Shown one piece after another: positions 29,782 through 36,210 of a DNA stretch of 36,210 nt. The position numbers and the translations under genes are program-made. The notes under the pieces are model-generated. The model searched no databases. It was not told the DNA's origin and saw only the letters and a list, made by a program, of their open reading frames with translations. The stretch comes from an uncultured Arsenicibacter sp. (GTDB taxonomy: Bacteria > Bacteroidota > Bacteroidia > Cytophagales > Spirosomataceae): NCBI RefSeq assembly GCF_945952095.1, contig NZ_CAMFHL010000055.1:1-36210 (forward strand), given 5' to 3'. Position 1 is the first letter of the stretch. Each line of letters begins with the position of its first letter.

Positions 29782-30510
29782 CTAGTCAAACACGGTCACA
29801 TGCCTTTCCGCAACCCGCAGACACTGCTCAACCAGATCCAGATCAAACCGTTTGTCATCGCCTGACCGGACACGGGTTTCCATATCAATCCAGATAGCCT
29901 TCACGCCTGCTTTTGCCTCGATCGCCAGTATCTGTTCTTCCAGATTATCAGGCCCGAGTCCGCCGGCGTACCCGCAGCGGACGCCCGGTATCGGTTCAGG
30001 CCAGCATTCCGGCAGGACGCCGGCACCATGCGACAGATCGAACAGCACCGAAAAGTTGAGGTCATACGCTTTGCCGAGGATATCAATCAGCCAGTTGTTC
30101 TCATTGTCAATCTGGAAGATAATTTCCTTGTCCAGCCGCTTCAGGAGTTCGGCGCATTCAGCCGGATATGTGCTATGCGGCTCCGAGTGCGTGTTGAGCT
30201 GGATACGACTGAACATTTCCCACATATCATGAAGTTCGGTCATGAAGTTATCGCGCCCGTACAGGATCTCATTGACCCATTTACCGCAGAAGTGGCCGGA
30301 TAGCTGAATTTCCTTGCTGTGTTCCATCTGCATATAGTACAGGGTGGTCAGCCAGACGGGGGATGGAAAGCGGTTAACTCCGGTGTCGGTCGAGTGATTC
30401 CGGCTGACGAGAATACCCCATTCAACGAACGGGTACCGGCGGCTAAGGGTGAGCAGATCTAGTGGGGTGACGCTGTCATCGGCACCGGTGATGGTTACTT
30501 TAGTGATCAT
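29782..30510 (-). CDS. TrpF-like TIM-barrel protein
   Basis: A 242-residue protein with the order of strands and glycine loops of phosphoribosylanthranilate isomerase-like barrels: VTITGADDSV at the start, PFVEWGILVS, QLSGHFCG (70-76), IQLNTHSE, EIIFQID, FSVLFDLSHGAGVLP, and the phosphate-loop-like GYAGGLGPDN (180-189) followed by WIDMETRVRS (207-216). It is the last gene of the early operon. No other tryptophan gene is present, so a role in tryptophan synthesis is unlikely; proteins of this kind occur in phages without a known function. The classical TrpF Cys/Asp acid-base pair cannot be placed with confidence. Confidence 0.72.
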   Translation of the reverse strand: MITKVTITGADDSVTPLDLLTLSRRYPFVEWGILVSRNHSTDTGVNRFPSPVWLTTLYYMQMEHSKEIQLSGHFCGKWVNEILYGRDNFMTELHDMWEMFSRIQLNTHSEPHSTYPAECAELLKRLDKEIIFQIDNENNWLIDILGKAYDLNFSVLFDLSHGAGVLPECWPEPIPGVRCGYAGGLGPDNLEEQILAIEAKAGVKAIWIDMETRVRSGDDKRFDLDLVEQCLRVAERHVTVFD

Positions 30511-30529
30511 AATGATTGTTGTTTACTGA

Positions 30530-30742
30530 TTAGTTATTCCTGCCTAAATCGGCAATTGATTCATACACTTTGTCGCGGACGATCATTTCGTACAGCTCAG
30601 CCCAATTGCTTTTCGGCTTCGCGTTGTAATCGATGAATACGCCCCGCTTGATTTTGACAAGCTTAGCAACGGGTTTGCCGTTCTGCATAACGTGAAACGT
30701 GACCTCAATCACGTCGTTCATATTTACCGGCTGCTGCATCAT
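30530..30742 (-). CDS. small protein, unknown (70 aa)
   Basis: A 70-residue protein: N-terminal beta part NDVIEVTFHVMQNGKPVAKL, basic VKIKRGVFIDYNAKPKS, then a helix AELYEMIVRDKVYES. The start overlaps the end of the upstream coiled-coil gene by four bases, so they are co-translated. No family recognised. Confidence 0.65.
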   Translation of the reverse strand: MMQQPVNMNDVIEVTFHVMQNGKPVAKLVKIKRGVFIDYNAKPKSNWAELYEMIVRDKVYESIADLGRNN

Positions 30743-31086
30743 TGTTCAGTGGCTGTTGCGTTGTTTTCCGGTTTATAGATCCAAAGTTCACGGTCGGGGA
30801 AACAGAAATCAAACCCGTCGAATGTAAGGCCGGCCGATTCGGCAGCTTCAATCCGTTTGGTCAGGCCCTCAGACATCCCGTACAATTCAGCCAGCCTGCC
30901 GGCTTTACTGTAGACAGATAGTTCGTCGGAAATTTCATTCAGCTGATTCTGGAAACGTCTGTCGATTTCTCTCTGTGCTTTTTCAAACGCCTGTTTCGTC
31001 TGCTGGTGCTGCTGTTCCAGCGCAGCTATTTTCTCGTTGATCTCGGCGGGGTTATAGGTGCCGACAATCTGGCTCAGTTTGACCAT
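30739..31086 (-). CDS. coiled-coil protein, unknown (115 aa)
   Basis: A 115-residue protein whose residues about 15-60 form a coiled coil (NEKIAALEQQHQQTKQAFEK). The C-terminus reads GFDFCFPDRELWIYKPEN, a short beta region. The start overlaps the DUF5131 gene by 13 bases and the end overlaps the next gene by four, showing tight operon packing. No function recognised. Confidence 0.65.
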   Translation of the reverse strand: MVKLSQIVGTYNPAEINEKIAALEQQHQQTKQAFEKAQREIDRRFQNQLNEISDELSVYSKAGRLAELYGMSEGLTKRIEAAESAGLTFDGFDFCFPDRELWIYKPENNATATEQ

Positions 31087-31913
31087 GGGAAGTTTCTGAT
31101 TTTAAGATGTTCTGGCCATTCGGCGATATCCTCGCCGTGGCGGTTTTTTAGTTTCATTTCCTTTGCCAGATGGGTGCCCAGCTGTTTGACCCAGACGGAT
31201 ACGCCGCCGGTCTCCAGCTGGTTCATCAGCGATTCGATCCACCTCAGCTGACACGGCCGGTAGCGGTACTCGCCGTTTTCGTTGCCGGACTCGCCGCCGA
31301 TGATTGCCCAGTCAAAGCGCAGCTGACGAACGCTGTTTTTCAGGTGCCAGATCGACCACGGCTCCATCAGGTCAACCGCACCATGCAGCGGCTCGAAAGA
31401 CACAAACCGGACGGCGGCAGGCAGTTCAACCAGCTTTTCAATGCGGTGGATACTGTCCTGACTGCCGACCGATGTGCCGAGCCAGATGTTTACCGGCGGG
31501 AAGCCGTCGGCCCAGTCTTTCAGCCAGATAGCCAGCTCTGTATTGCCGGCGGCATATGCCTGTTCGATTGCCAGACGCACAGCATCGTACCACCGCTCCG
31601 GTCGCTTGGTTAGTACCTGAAAGGTATGGTGCGGACAGCGCCGCATAATGTCGAAAACCTCATACCGGTAGCCGTCGATGGCCTCGTGAAACAGGTCCGT
31701 CAGCGATGAGCAGAAAATTTTACGCGGATCTTTCCATTTTAACGGCGCGTTAAAAACCGTGGTAGTCCTGCGTACCTGCTCCGGATTGTAGCGGGTAGCA
31801 GACAGACTCTGCCGGTACATGTAGCAGAAATCGCAGTCTGAATCGACTTTGGTACAACCGACACCGACGTTCCACGTCGAGTCACACCAGTTTATTCCTG
31901 TTATTGCTCCCAT
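31074..31913 (-). CDS. DUF5131 (phage Gp37/Gp68) three-Cys protein
   Basis: A 279-residue protein with the family opening INWCDSTWNVGVGCTKV and the three-Cys motif C20-x6-C27-x2-C30 (GCTKVDSDCDFCYMYR), which resembles an iron-sulfur or radical-SAM-type cluster motif. Further marks are IFCSSLTDLFHEA, FQVLTKRPERW, NIWLGTSVGSQ, VRFVSFEPLHG and IIGGESG. The family often has a neighbour called TcmP; none is seen here. It lies mid-operon between small hypotheticals. Substrate and reaction are unknown. Confidence 0.88.
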   Translation of the reverse strand: MGAITGINWCDSTWNVGVGCTKVDSDCDFCYMYRQSLSATRYNPEQVRRTTTVFNAPLKWKDPRKIFCSSLTDLFHEAIDGYRYEVFDIMRRCPHHTFQVLTKRPERWYDAVRLAIEQAYAAGNTELAIWLKDWADGFPPVNIWLGTSVGSQDSIHRIEKLVELPAAVRFVSFEPLHGAVDLMEPWSIWHLKNSVRQLRFDWAIIGGESGNENGEYRYRPCQLRWIESLMNQLETGGVSVWVKQLGTHLAKEMKLKNRHGEDIAEWPEHLKIRNFPWSN

Positions 31914-31919
31914 TGTTGT

Positions 31920-32105
31920 TTACGATAGTTTACGGAGCAGACGACCGATAACAACCGCCTGTCTACCTGATTGAAATTCTACCAGCATACTGCCGTTTAC
32001 ACCGCGGATGCATTTGCCGTCCGGCCGGAGTACGGCGATGCAGACGGCTCCCCTCAGCGCCGGATCGGTCATCCGGTCACCGATATACGTGTACGTTTTC
32101 TTCAC
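31920..32105 (-). CDS. small protein, unknown (61 aa)
   Basis: A 61-residue protein beginning MKKTYTYIGDRMTDPALRG, followed by VCIAVLRPDGKCIRG and VVIGRLLRKLS. Small, beta-rich and basic, like other early-operon phage proteins. It stops six bases before the DUF5131 start. No family recognised. Confidence 0.6.
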   Translation of the reverse strand: MKKTYTYIGDRMTDPALRGAVCIAVLRPDGKCIRGVNGSMLVEFQSGRQAVVIGRLLRKLS

Positions 32106-32141
32106 TTTACGTGTGAGTAAGAGTTGTCCGGATTTCTCGTT

Positions 32142-32363
32142 TTACAGGTCGGTCACATGCATAGCGCATTCCTCCACGGAACCGGTACGGTACATTTTCT
32201 GATTTGGAGTGTTCCCCGATACCACCAGCGTTTCCCTATCGGATTCGCGGTCGACGGTAACCGTACAGGGCTGACCGTTCCGGTCAACGAAAGCTAAGTA
32301 ATGGTCTGAGGCGTAATAGATTCGGCCATTAAGGCGGACACGCAATTGTGTGAGTTTGTTCAT
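32142..32363 (-). CDS. small protein, unknown (73 aa)
   Basis: A 73-residue protein, MNKLTQLRVRLNGRIYYAS, then AFVDRNGQPCTVTVDRESD and a cysteine-containing end EECAMHVTDL. The beta-hairpin look is similar to the gene at 31920 but the sequences do not clearly align. Lies between two other minus-strand early genes with short gaps on both sides. Function unknown. Confidence 0.62.
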   Translation of the reverse strand: MNKLTQLRVRLNGRIYYASDHYLAFVDRNGQPCTVTVDRESDRETLVVSGNTPNQKMYRTGSVEECAMHVTDL

Positions 32364-32377
32364 CAGTAATGTGTTGT

Positions 32378-32887
32378 TTACAGTTTTATGCGGGTTTTCT
32401 TCGTCGAGCGTTTGGCATTGACGGGCTTCAGCTCGCCTTTGTAGCCGTGTTCTACCTCGTCCGGTGTTGCATACCGGAACTGGTGGCCCTTGCAGCAGGC
32501 TCCTTTACGGGAGCATGTGGCCTGTATGTGCTGCCGGGAAGCCTTGATGTCATCACCCGCCAGTTTGGCCGAGGCGTAGATTTTCCCGTCGGTAAGCCGG
32601 ACAACGGGCAGGGTTGGCCAGACCTTTTCCGGACTTCCGGTTTCTGCTTTGGGCTTCTCTGCTTCCACCTCTTTGGTCAGCCGGAATCCCGGATGGCGCA
32701 CGACATACCCCTGCGATTCGTAGCGCTCGATCGCTTCGGCGGCCTTGAACCGGCGGACGCGGATAGTGGCGGAGGGTTGATTGGACGATGTCAGGTAAAG
32801 GGTTACCACATCATTGTGGGCGTCACGCCGGATGGCAACCTGTTGCCCCTTGGGCATTGGATGTGAACGGCCGATTGCTGTGTTCAT
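32378..32887 (-). CDS. early protein, unknown (169 aa)
   Basis: A 169-residue, basic protein (ends KRSTKKTRIKL). The N-terminal part NDVVTLYLTSSNQPSATIRV and RFKAAEAIERYESQGYVV could be a small alpha/beta DNA-associated domain. A cluster of three Cys and a His in CSRKGACCKGHQF (about 125-138) could bind metal. A second start at Met11 is possible. No family recognised. Confidence 0.62.
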   Translation of the reverse strand: MNTAIGRSHPMPKGQQVAIRRDAHNDVVTLYLTSSNQPSATIRVRRFKAAEAIERYESQGYVVRHPGFRLTKEVEAEKPKAETGSPEKVWPTLPVVRLTDGKIYASAKLAGDDIKASRQHIQATCSRKGACCKGHQFRYATPDEVEHGYKGELKPVNAKRSTKKTRIKL

Positions 32888-32942
32888 AGTAGTTGTCGGG
32901 ATGGTGCGACCGGCGGGAACCGGTCGCAGGTTATGGATTAGA

Positions 32943-33641
32943 TTAAGCGGCCGGTTCCAGATGCGTATCGTCGCCGGAGTTCAGCTGGAGCACATTACCG
33001 GCTTCCAGTTCGCGGACCGGTTCAAGGTGTTCATCGCTGCCGTCATAGCCGTTGCCGAGATCCTCAGCATCGACAGAGACAACGCCCCGCACAACCAGTG
33101 CAGTAATGGCATTCGGGTCCGGCCGGGGCTGTTCCTGTTTCGGCTCAAAATCAATATCCATCTGGTTTTTGGGAGCGGACTTGCGGCCGCGGCTTTCCAG
33201 ATGCTCCATACGGTTGTAGAAATCCCCCTGCCAGATTTCATTCAAGGGGTGCCACACACCGAGAATACCTGAGGTACTGACGCTGACGATCTTGAACTCG
33301 ATTTGTGAGCCATCCAGAAAGTCATACACCCGTTCAGTTGCTTCCTGCAGGGTATCCGCCGGTATCACAATCGTTTTGGTGAATGATTTCAGATCGTCTT
33401 CGATAAACCGGACATTGGCCTTATAGAAGTAATCCCCGTCTTTATGGAAAACGACATCGCTGAATGTCTGGTGGTTAATATTTCTGGTGTGAAAATCGCG
33501 CACCCGGGGCGGAAGTATTTTGTACAGATGCGCCTCAACTTCAGTAGGGCTGACCGCATCATGCAGAAACTCTTCCGTAATCGTTTTCAGTTTACCGGTC
33601 TTATCGACCGCCTTGTACTGGATTTTTGATTGGAACCACAT
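32943..33641 (-). CDS. DUF4494 family protein
   Basis: A 232-residue protein whose first about 145 residues match DUF4494, a Bacteroidota family: MWFQSKIQYKAVDKTGKLKT, EEFLHDAVSPTEVEAHLYK, then FIEDDLKSFTKTIVIPADTL and IEFKIVSVSTSGILGVW. The remaining C-terminal part is acidic and likely flexible (DPNAITALVV, LEAGNVLQLNSGDD). It follows the upstream gene by 11 bases. The family is frequent in phages and mobile elements of this phylum; the molecular role is unknown. Confidence 0.82.
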   Translation of the reverse strand: MWFQSKIQYKAVDKTGKLKTITEEFLHDAVSPTEVEAHLYKILPPRVRDFHTRNINHQTFSDVVFHKDGDYFYKANVRFIEDDLKSFTKTIVIPADTLQEATERVYDFLDGSQIEFKIVSVSTSGILGVWHPLNEIWQGDFYNRMEHLESRGRKSAPKNQMDIDFEPKQEQPRPDPNAITALVVRGVVSVDAEDLGNGYDGSDEHLEPVRELEAGNVLQLNSGDDTHLEPAA

Positions 33642-33652
33642 AGAAATTTGGT

Positions 33653-34414
33653 TTATGGATTGATTAAAGCCTGTGTACGCTGCTGAAAATCGGTCAGAAT
33701 CTGCTGGAGTTCGCTGATGTCCTCGAAGGCCCAGCGCCGTGTACTGAGCCGCGTAAAATGCCCGCCGCCGGGCGACCAGACGGTGGTGATCTGGAGCCGC
33801 TGGCCGTTCCGGTCCCCGTCTTCGCAGTCTGATTCCTGACCATAGGTAATGCTGACTTTCTCGTGAATCACGCCGTGGGGCAGCGGCGAATGGTCGTAAT
33901 CGGGTTGGGCAAATACCCCCTCCGGTTCTTCTTCCTCTTCCGTTTCGCCTACTACAGAATCGGCCGTTTTGACCGGTACGGTGTCTGGCATTGTTATGAT
34001 AAAGGGGTCAGGTCCGGAAACGATCGCAGGCATACCATCCCATTCTGTCTGATAGACAACCAATCCGGTTTGCGGCTCTTCTGTATCCGGTTTGACTGAT
34101 TTACCGGCTTTTGTGGCTGCTCCCTGCGCCAGCAGCTTACTGGCGATCTCCTCCGGACGGAGCTTAAGCAGCATTTCCGTCCGGGTCAGGTAGTAGGTTT
34201 CTTCGTCCGACCGGACCGGATCCTTTACCAGCCCGCCCAGATCCCGCAGCGCATCGAATACCGCGGGCACAACATCATACCGTTTGGCGTACGGCCCGAT
34301 GTTGACCGGTTTCGGCACGTCACTGGTCAGGTAGCCGACCAGATTACGCAGGAAGTTGATGTACTTAGCTCTTCGTTCGGGCGTTAGCTCCACGCCCTTT
34401 TTTTGCTTTGCCAT
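33653..34414 (-). CDS. early protein with acidic linker, unknown (253 aa)
   Basis: I choose ATG 34414 (MAKQKKGVELTPERRAKYIN); a longer frame starting at 34516 would lie almost wholly within the resolvase gene. N-terminal about 90 residues are helical and may be a winged-helix-like DNA-binding part (FDALRDLGGLVKDPVRSDEE). A long flexible region with an EEEEE run (about 190) links to a C-terminal beta/helix part (VWSPGGGHFTRLSTRRWAFE). The gene overlaps the resolvase by 50 bases. No family recognised. Confidence 0.7.
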   Translation of the reverse strand: MAKQKKGVELTPERRAKYINFLRNLVGYLTSDVPKPVNIGPYAKRYDVVPAVFDALRDLGGLVKDPVRSDEETYYLTRTEMLLKLRPEEIASKLLAQGAATKAGKSVKPDTEEPQTGLVVYQTEWDGMPAIVSGPDPFIITMPDTVPVKTADSVVGETEEEEEPEGVFAQPDYDHSPLPHGVIHEKVSITYGQESDCEDGDRNGQRLQITTVWSPGGGHFTRLSTRRWAFEDISELQQILTDFQQRTQALINP

Positions 34415-34961
34415 TGGTAGTTGTTTGGGGTTGTGCCTGCTGACGGCTCTTTTTGATGTTGAGTTGATACTGAATGAGCGGATAGATCGTCCGGACGGCA
34501 TCCCGTATTTCCTCATTGTGGCCCTTTGGTTCGCCGGTTATACGGATGAAAGTATTGGCGTCCCATTTGCCGGATACCGGCTTACGTTCCTCAATGGTGT
34601 AGCCGTTGGTGCGCAGTACGGCGCAGATAGTTTGGCCGATGCCGAAATTCCGGCCAACGTCCGAGCCGCGCTGGAACATCCAGGCAAGCCGCGAGTGATC
34701 TGACCACTTGTCAAAGCCTTTCGGGTAGCTGTATTTGTTGTACATGATGCTGCCGTGCAACCAGCCGGCCTCTACCACGATCAGGGTATCTTTAGGCGGA
34801 CACTGACCAAAAATGAGCAGTTGAAGTTCAGAGAGTCCGGCCACTTTCAGGGTATGAAAGCTGTAACTGTCGTTATCGAAAATTGCAACTCCCGAGCGTT
34901 CGATATCCGGATCTATACCGACGAGGTAGCGGGCGCTCTGGGCAATCTTTAACTGGCTCAT
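34365..34961 (-). CDS. RuvC-like Holliday junction resolvase
   Basis: A 198-residue RNase H-fold nuclease. The first catalytic Asp is D17 in YLVGIDPDIERSGVAI, the next acidic residue is E64 in LIVVEAGWLHG, and the C-terminal acids are E150/E151 and D154 in HNEEIRDAVR, giving the D-E-D layout of RuvC enzymes. It would cut branched DNA during replication and packaging. A basic Lys/Gln-rich tail follows (QPQTTTNGKAKKGRG). It overlaps the loader gene start by four bases, so it is part of the replication operon. Confidence 0.85.
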   Translation of the reverse strand: MSQLKIAQSARYLVGIDPDIERSGVAIFDNDSYSFHTLKVAGLSELQLLIFGQCPPKDTLIVVEAGWLHGSIMYNKYSYPKGFDKWSDHSRLAWMFQRGSDVGRNFGIGQTICAVLRTNGYTIEERKPVSGKWDANTFIRITGEPKGHNEEIRDAVRTIYPLIQYQLNIKKSRQQAQPQTTTNGKAKKGRGANARTKS

Positions 34962-35920
34962 ATCCGGCGGCTGGGGGCTTTGGGTGAAAACTCGATGAAG
35001 TTGAACATCTGGATCATCCGGTCGTATACCCGTCCGTCGTACGATTCTTCAATTTCCTTCATGGACGCGTTCGTGGTCAGGTGTGTCCACGGCCCGATGC
35101 ATTGGCGGTAGCGCAGCTGGATTATAGTTTCCATCAGGTCGATCCGTTTCCCCATATGCACGGCCTCTCCCTCAGCACCGAAGTCGTCAAACTGAACGCC
35201 GAGGTAATTGTGGCCGTAGTAAAAACTCTTGTCCGAATTGGGGATGAGGCTGGAATAATAGTCAACCAGATGCGGGCCGGCCTCCTTTTTGCCGTAATCG
35301 TTTTCCAGCTCGACGCAGTTGGCAACCAGATACGGCGCGTACGGGTTACGGGCAAAGAGCTCCATCATATCGGATTTACCCACGCCTTTCGGGCCGGACA
35401 CGATCAGCCCCTTTCCCAGTGACAGGCTACCCGGTTCACAGTTCAGTAGGGCCGCTCCTTCGGTTTCGAAGCGTTCATCGCCGGTGAAATACATCGCCAG
35501 CGCTTTGTAAATCCGGAAATTCCAGTCGTCAAGCACAAACCCGCTCCGCCATCCTTTTTCCTGTGCCATCTTTCCGCCGCGGGCCTGTACGTCCATAAAC
35601 AGTTCCTTAGCGGTAGCCGGTACACGGTTCAGTGCCGCAACCTTCTGCTCGTGTGCGGCCCGCTGCTGTGCATAATGCTTTTCCCGCTGGGCCTTGATCA
35701 GCAGCTGCGGTAACAGATCCTGAATCGCTTTCTGCTCTTCCTCAGCCGTCAGCGCCGGCCATGCCGCATCAGGGTATCCGCCGGTGGCGCTATCTAACTG
35801 TACGGTTAAAACCGTTTGTTTGCCCGGGGCTTCCGCCTTCAGACTTGACGGGGATTTTGGGACCAGCAACCCGAGAGGCTGAGGTTGTTTTTGCGGTAGT
35901 GAACTCATCACTTTTTCCAT
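34958..35920 (-). CDS. DnaC-like AAA+ helicase loader
   Basis: A 320-residue AAA+ ATPase. Walker A is GPKGVGKS (176-183), Walker B is VQFDDFG (242-247), sensor 1 is TTN (282-284), and the arginine pair in DGRVYDRM (R297, R301) fits DnaC/IstB-type loaders. The first about 170 residues form a helical, Gln-rich N-terminus likely to contact the helicase or initiator. ATG 35920 (MEKVMSS) and 35908 (MSSLPQ) are both possible. The N-terminal codons overlap the frame of the upstream replication gene by about 130 bases. Probable role: load the host or phage replicative helicase at the origin. Confidence 0.9.
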   Translation of the reverse strand: MEKVMSSLPQKQPQPLGLLVPKSPSSLKAEAPGKQTVLTVQLDSATGGYPDAAWPALTAEEEQKAIQDLLPQLLIKAQREKHYAQQRAAHEQKVAALNRVPATAKELFMDVQARGGKMAQEKGWRSGFVLDDWNFRIYKALAMYFTGDERFETEGAALLNCEPGSLSLGKGLIVSGPKGVGKSDMMELFARNPYAPYLVANCVELENDYGKKEAGPHLVDYYSSLIPNSDKSFYYGHNYLGVQFDDFGAEGEAVHMGKRIDLMETIIQLRYRQCIGPWTHLTTNASMKEIEESYDGRVYDRMIQMFNFIEFSPKAPSRRI

Positions 35921-36209
35921 GCCAGGTACTTAGTCTTGTTGCTATGTTGAAAGTCGGTTGTTTTTCGAAGCGCATCTTTTTCCCGTTTTCGTTGTGCTCC
36001 GTCCAGTAGGTTATAAATTTCGTGTACATGTCATCCGGATACCGGCCCCGATTGGCTTTGTAGTATTCCCTTAGCTGCCGGATGAACGCTTCCTTGCGCT
36101 CTTCGAGTGTTGGCGGCTTTGGTTTCGGCTTCGGGGGCGGATCTTCTGCCGGTACGGGGGAATGGTGTGGCGGCGCAACGGGGGGTGAAGTGGTCGTCTG
36201 CGCCGGCGA
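35790..36209 (-). CDS. C-terminal part of a phage replication protein (partial)
   Basis: The minus-strand frame is open from the window edge (36209) and stops at 35790. It begins in a Pro-rich linker, then a helical domain: LEERKEAFIRQLREYYKAN, RYPDDMYTKFITYWTEHNEN, KMRFEKQPTFNIATRLSTW. The pattern FxxYWTE.N..G.KMRFE....f...RRLatW is typical of the end of replication initiator-like proteins of Bacteroidota phages. Conserved sequence stops near STWHGKS, before the overlap with the loader gene. Upstream part lies outside the window. Confidence 0.7.
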   Translation of the reverse strand, partial: SPAQTTTSPPVAPPHHSPVPAEDPPPKPKPKPPTLEERKEAFIRQLREYYKANRGRYPDDMYTKFITYWTEHNENGKKMRFEKQPTFNIATRLSTWHGKSDEFTTAKTTSASRVAGPKIPVKSEGGSPGQTNGFNRTVR

Positions 36210-36210
36210 T

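Noticed and set aside
29682..29897. 71-codon plus-strand frame near hairpin E
   Set aside because: It runs through the hairpin and into the antisense of the TIM-barrel gene and has no coding features.

Overview
The window is a long stretch of a tailed, siphovirus-type phage or prophage genome from a Bacteroidota host, most likely a GC-rich Cytophagales relative. The host call rests on several independent signs: a cargo protein with a type IX secretion (T9SS) C-terminal sorting domain, DUF4494- and DUF4468-like proteins, A-rich leaders without Shine-Dalgarno sites, and TAnnTTTG-type promoter boxes. No integrase, portal or terminase lies in the window, so integrated versus free state cannot be decided.

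Layout. (1) 1-7380, plus strand: head and tail-shaft genes in canonical HK97-like order: end of an upstream head gene, major capsid protein, small head protein, gp6-like connector, head-tail joining protein, gp10-like protein, tail terminator, tail tube protein, tail assembly chaperone pair joined by a -1 programmed frameshift (slippery CCCAAAC at 4398), tape measure. (2) 7381-13520: an AT-richer cargo island between the tape measure and the tail tip: a minus-strand T9SS-secreted repeat protein, a type II restriction-modification pair (C5 methyltransferase plus HNH nuclease), and a minus-strand group made of a tiny Cys-rich lipoprotein, an HNH-HEPN fusion protein and a DUF4468-like lipoprotein. 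A 77-base imperfect copy of the 3' end of the tape measure gene lies on the far side of the first cargo gene, a footprint of how it entered. (3) 13521-26047: tail hub and a run of fibre or receptor-binding proteins that share modules. (4) 26050-28012: DUF1353 protein, two membrane-anchored coiled-coil proteins and a DUF5675 protein, probably the lysis module. (5) 28013-29781: a mostly non-coding convergence zone with an array of terminator-like hairpins and short promoter-hairpin cassettes, plus an orphan ubiquitin-like protein. (6) 29782-36209, minus strand: early/replication operon, read right to left: replication protein C-terminus, DnaC-like loader, RuvC-like resolvase, hypotheticals including DUF4494, a DUF5131 (Gp37/Gp68) protein and a TrpF-like TIM-barrel protein.

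The late genes build the virion and lyse the cell; the early operon handles replication. The cargo island and the ubiquitin-like gene are not needed for either and look like accessory functions acting on the host or on competing phages. The best candidates for something undescribed are the orphan ubiquitin-like protein (28820-29092) and the HNH-HEPN fusion with its lipoprotein neighbours (11104-13032).
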